Below, piece by piece: positions 6,801-6,915 of a stretch of 6,915 bases of DNA. Position numbers and translations under genes: made by a program. Position 1 is the first letter of the stretch. Each line of letters opens with the position of its first letter. The notes below the pieces were generated by a model that was not told the origin of the DNA, made no database searches, and saw nothing but the letters and a program-made list of their open reading frames with translations. Source of the DNA: Verrucomicrobiota bacterium (lineage in GTDB: Bacteria; Verrucomicrobiota; Verrucomicrobiia; Limisphaerales; JADLHS01); NCBI GenBank assembly GCA_025360895.1, contig JANYBF010000152.1:1-6915 (forward strand). Reading direction: 5' to 3'.

Positions 6801-6915
6801 CGATACCAACGGGCCCGTCGTCACCGTGACGTCCCCGCAGAGCGGAATTCTGACGACCACCAACCGGCTAAACCTCACCGGTACCGCGACCGATTTGGGT
6901 GCAAGCGCTTCCGGT
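3880..6915 (+). CDS. Secreted M36 (fungalysin) zinc metallopeptidase with C-terminal Ig-like and PPC-like domains; 3' end outside window
   Basis: This is a secreted endopeptidase made as a zymogen; 1012 codons are visible with no stop. Residues 1-25 form a Sec signal peptide (MKIR, hydrophobic core, likely cleavage between A20 and A25). Residues about 108-190 resemble the fungalysin/thermolysin propeptide (VVWEQTVDEIPVFEGLF). Residues 265-300 look PepSY-like (YTALVDAETGEVM). The catalytic domain spans about 330-722: QLFYNANYYHDRLYQLGFTE (418-437) and GAGNFQ precede the zinc site HELTH (509-513, H509 and H513 ligands, E510 catalytic). GMGEGWSDF supplies the third ligand E536, and EVHNQGEVW (622-630) follows. 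C-terminal parts are an Ig-like domain (about 732-835), a PPC-like domain (839-970) and the start of another Ig-like domain (973 onward). All catalytic residues are present, so it should be active after autocatalytic propeptide removal. Start 3880 is chosen for GGAG and the signal peptide; ATG 3715 in frame is an alternative. It stands about 600 bases behind the upstream gene, so it probably has its own promoter. Confidence 0.95.
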   Translation, partial: MKIRLSIAIAVCFGLIAGSASGGSALRAPLPAELPNYDIRTAAAPAISAATEAQAEAKLKDRVPGAKVERDKILGVPRLISAPRGFLTGPNGKGKGVTAAQVDALPADDNHRAIKAFVNEHSALFGHDARVFDSAKVKRDQVAKNSGLRTVVWEQTVDEIPVFEGLFIENTTRDGELVNVQSRFVPDAAKAADRGTPNRKSIAVNPAVSAAQAVANAAANAGGQATASSMVVSQTAQGPEKRQTLEADELTGPAWVELVWLPLNRDSMRLCWRIIFTPRPQLNRYTALVDAETGEVMLRRNLTLHLKAETYNVYTSDSPSPFSPGWPTPSTKQPPVTNRFSVVLSNGAFDTNASPAGWISDDDTNNATQGNNADAFLDRNFDQKPDVPRPSGGASRVFNFPLSLTADPSTYAAASTVQLFYNANYYHDRLYQLGFTEGAGNFQASNFNRGGLGGDSITCLVQAGANTGNANNAFFQSAPDGTPGLVAMFIFDGPNPDRDGSLDQEVVFHELTHGTSNRLLGGGVGISQLQTGGMGEGWSDFYAMSLLSQPADDVNGNYATGGYVTDNFYGLKQNYYFGIRRYPYTTDLSKNPLTFKDIDPTQASAHAGVPINPVIGGGSADEVHNQGEVWCATLWEVRANLVEELGWVEGNELALQLVTDGLKLAPANATFLEARDGIIQADAIDTGGSFYEEIWLGFAKRGMGYSASCPTSDTTVGVQEAFDLPPDIVIGVPDGILEVKIVPATGTVLFGGDTNSIFVSVKDTLPVTNATLVATVGGTNLSFRNDGVPPDALANNATYSASFTVPIGPSSITIPIVVSAPGKVTSTNSVTYAIIPLPANDYFTNATKVPAGGTNYFTSNSRATLETNEMAHAGVGSAAASLWWNYTSPVTTNVLIDTGGSGFTSIVAVYTNLPGSNTIGTLQSVVSAVGSPSRPGAFVNYQAQAGLGYRIVVAGKNSNSKGNIVMEIVPGGQSDTNGPVVTVTSPQSGILTTTNRLNLTGTATDLGASASG
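5404..5487 (+). other. M36 zinc-binding active site (HELTH ... GEGWSD)
   Basis: Codons 5404-5418 encode H509-E-L-T-H513, followed by GTSNRL as in fungalysins. E536 of GMGEGWSD (codon 5485-5487) is the third zinc ligand. The HExxH plus downstream Glu arrangement is that of gluzincins, and the GEGWSD context is specific to M36-type enzymes. Nothing in the site is degraded. Confidence 0.93.
6073..6384 (+). other. Ig-like domain of the protease
   Basis: Residues about 732-835 show alternating beta strands and the motif FRNDGVPPDALANNATYSAS, close to the 'DDG...D...NDGvYta' signature of bacterial Ig-like repeats found after extracellular enzymes. It probably acts as a spacer or binding module. 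Boundaries are approximate. Confidence 0.5.
6394..6789 (+). other. PPC-like (pre-peptidase C-terminal) domain of the protease
   Basis: Residues 839-970 contain, in order, NDYFTNATKV, TLETNEMAHAG, SLWWNYT, VLIDTGGSGFTSIVAVYTN, and GYRIVVAG with a final strand GNIVMEI. This order matches the bacterial PPC-like jelly-roll module attached to secreted proteases and other exported proteins of Planctomycetota and Verrucomicrobiota. It is thought to assist secretion or substrate/surface binding and is often removed during maturation. The role here is inferred from family. Confidence 0.65.
6796..6915 (+). other. Start of a further Ig-like domain, cut by window end
   Basis: Residues from 973 read GPVVTVTSPQSG, then TNRLNLTGTATDLGASAS. 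The 'P.VTVTSP..G..T....L.G.A.D' opening is typical of bacterial Ig-like/glucodextranase-B-type repeats, which often occur in tandem. More domains and any C-terminal sorting signal would lie beyond the window. Confidence 0.55.

Noticed and set aside
1..6915. CRISPR array, tRNA, rRNA, insertion sequence or attachment site
   Set aside because: No regularly spaced direct repeats, cloverleaf with conserved TpsiC sequence, rRNA-like segment, transposase motif or flanking terminal inverted repeats were seen on either strand.

Overview
The window holds two large same-strand genes for exported proteins, separated by about 600 bases. Base composition is moderately GC-rich. The proteins are very rich in Thr, Asn, Gly and Val. 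They carry modules typical of the extracellular proteins of Verrucomicrobiota (Pedosphaera/Limisphaera-type soil and freshwater bacteria): beta-solenoid-like stretches, a D-x-D-G-D-G calcium loop, a C-terminal 'YQIEFTTN...W...FYRISY' module, and an 'NDYFTNAT...HAG...SLWWNYT' pre-peptidase-like domain. The taxonomic suggestion comes from protein style only; there is no rRNA or marker gene in the window.

Bases 1-114 hold the 5' edge of the first gene. The protein from ATG 115 has no signal peptide, and coding-like sequence containing a family-type F-x-N-N-G motif continues upstream of that ATG. It is cut off by a TGA at 67-69, while a different frame is open from the window start to 92-94. The first gene therefore looks frameshifted (mutation or assembly error) or 5'-incomplete.

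Bases 115-3279 encode a 1054-residue surface protein of unknown function. It appears to be beta-solenoid-like, followed by a calcium-binding loop and a C-terminal beta-sandwich-like module.

Bases 3280-3879 contain no gene I can support. They hold several short inverted repeats and a weak promoter/operator candidate around 3583-3613. From 3715 there is an open in-frame extension of the second gene.

Bases 3880-6915 encode a secreted M36 (fungalysin) zinc metallopeptidase that runs off the window end after 1012 codons. It has a signal peptide, a fungalysin/thermolysin-type propeptide, an M36 catalytic domain with an intact HELTH site and downstream GEGWSD glutamate, an Ig-like domain, a PPC-like domain and the start of another Ig-like domain.

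Both products would act outside the cytoplasm. One is a probable structural or adhesive surface protein, the other a self-processing protease with C-terminal adhesion-type modules. The 600-base gap argues against a simple operon, and a functional link between them is only a guess. I saw no mobile element, CRISPR array, tRNA or rRNA. Nothing here is clearly a new system. The most notable points are the broken 5' end of the first gene, the repeat architecture of its product, the Thr-Asn enrichment confined to non-catalytic domains, and the multi-domain M36 protease.
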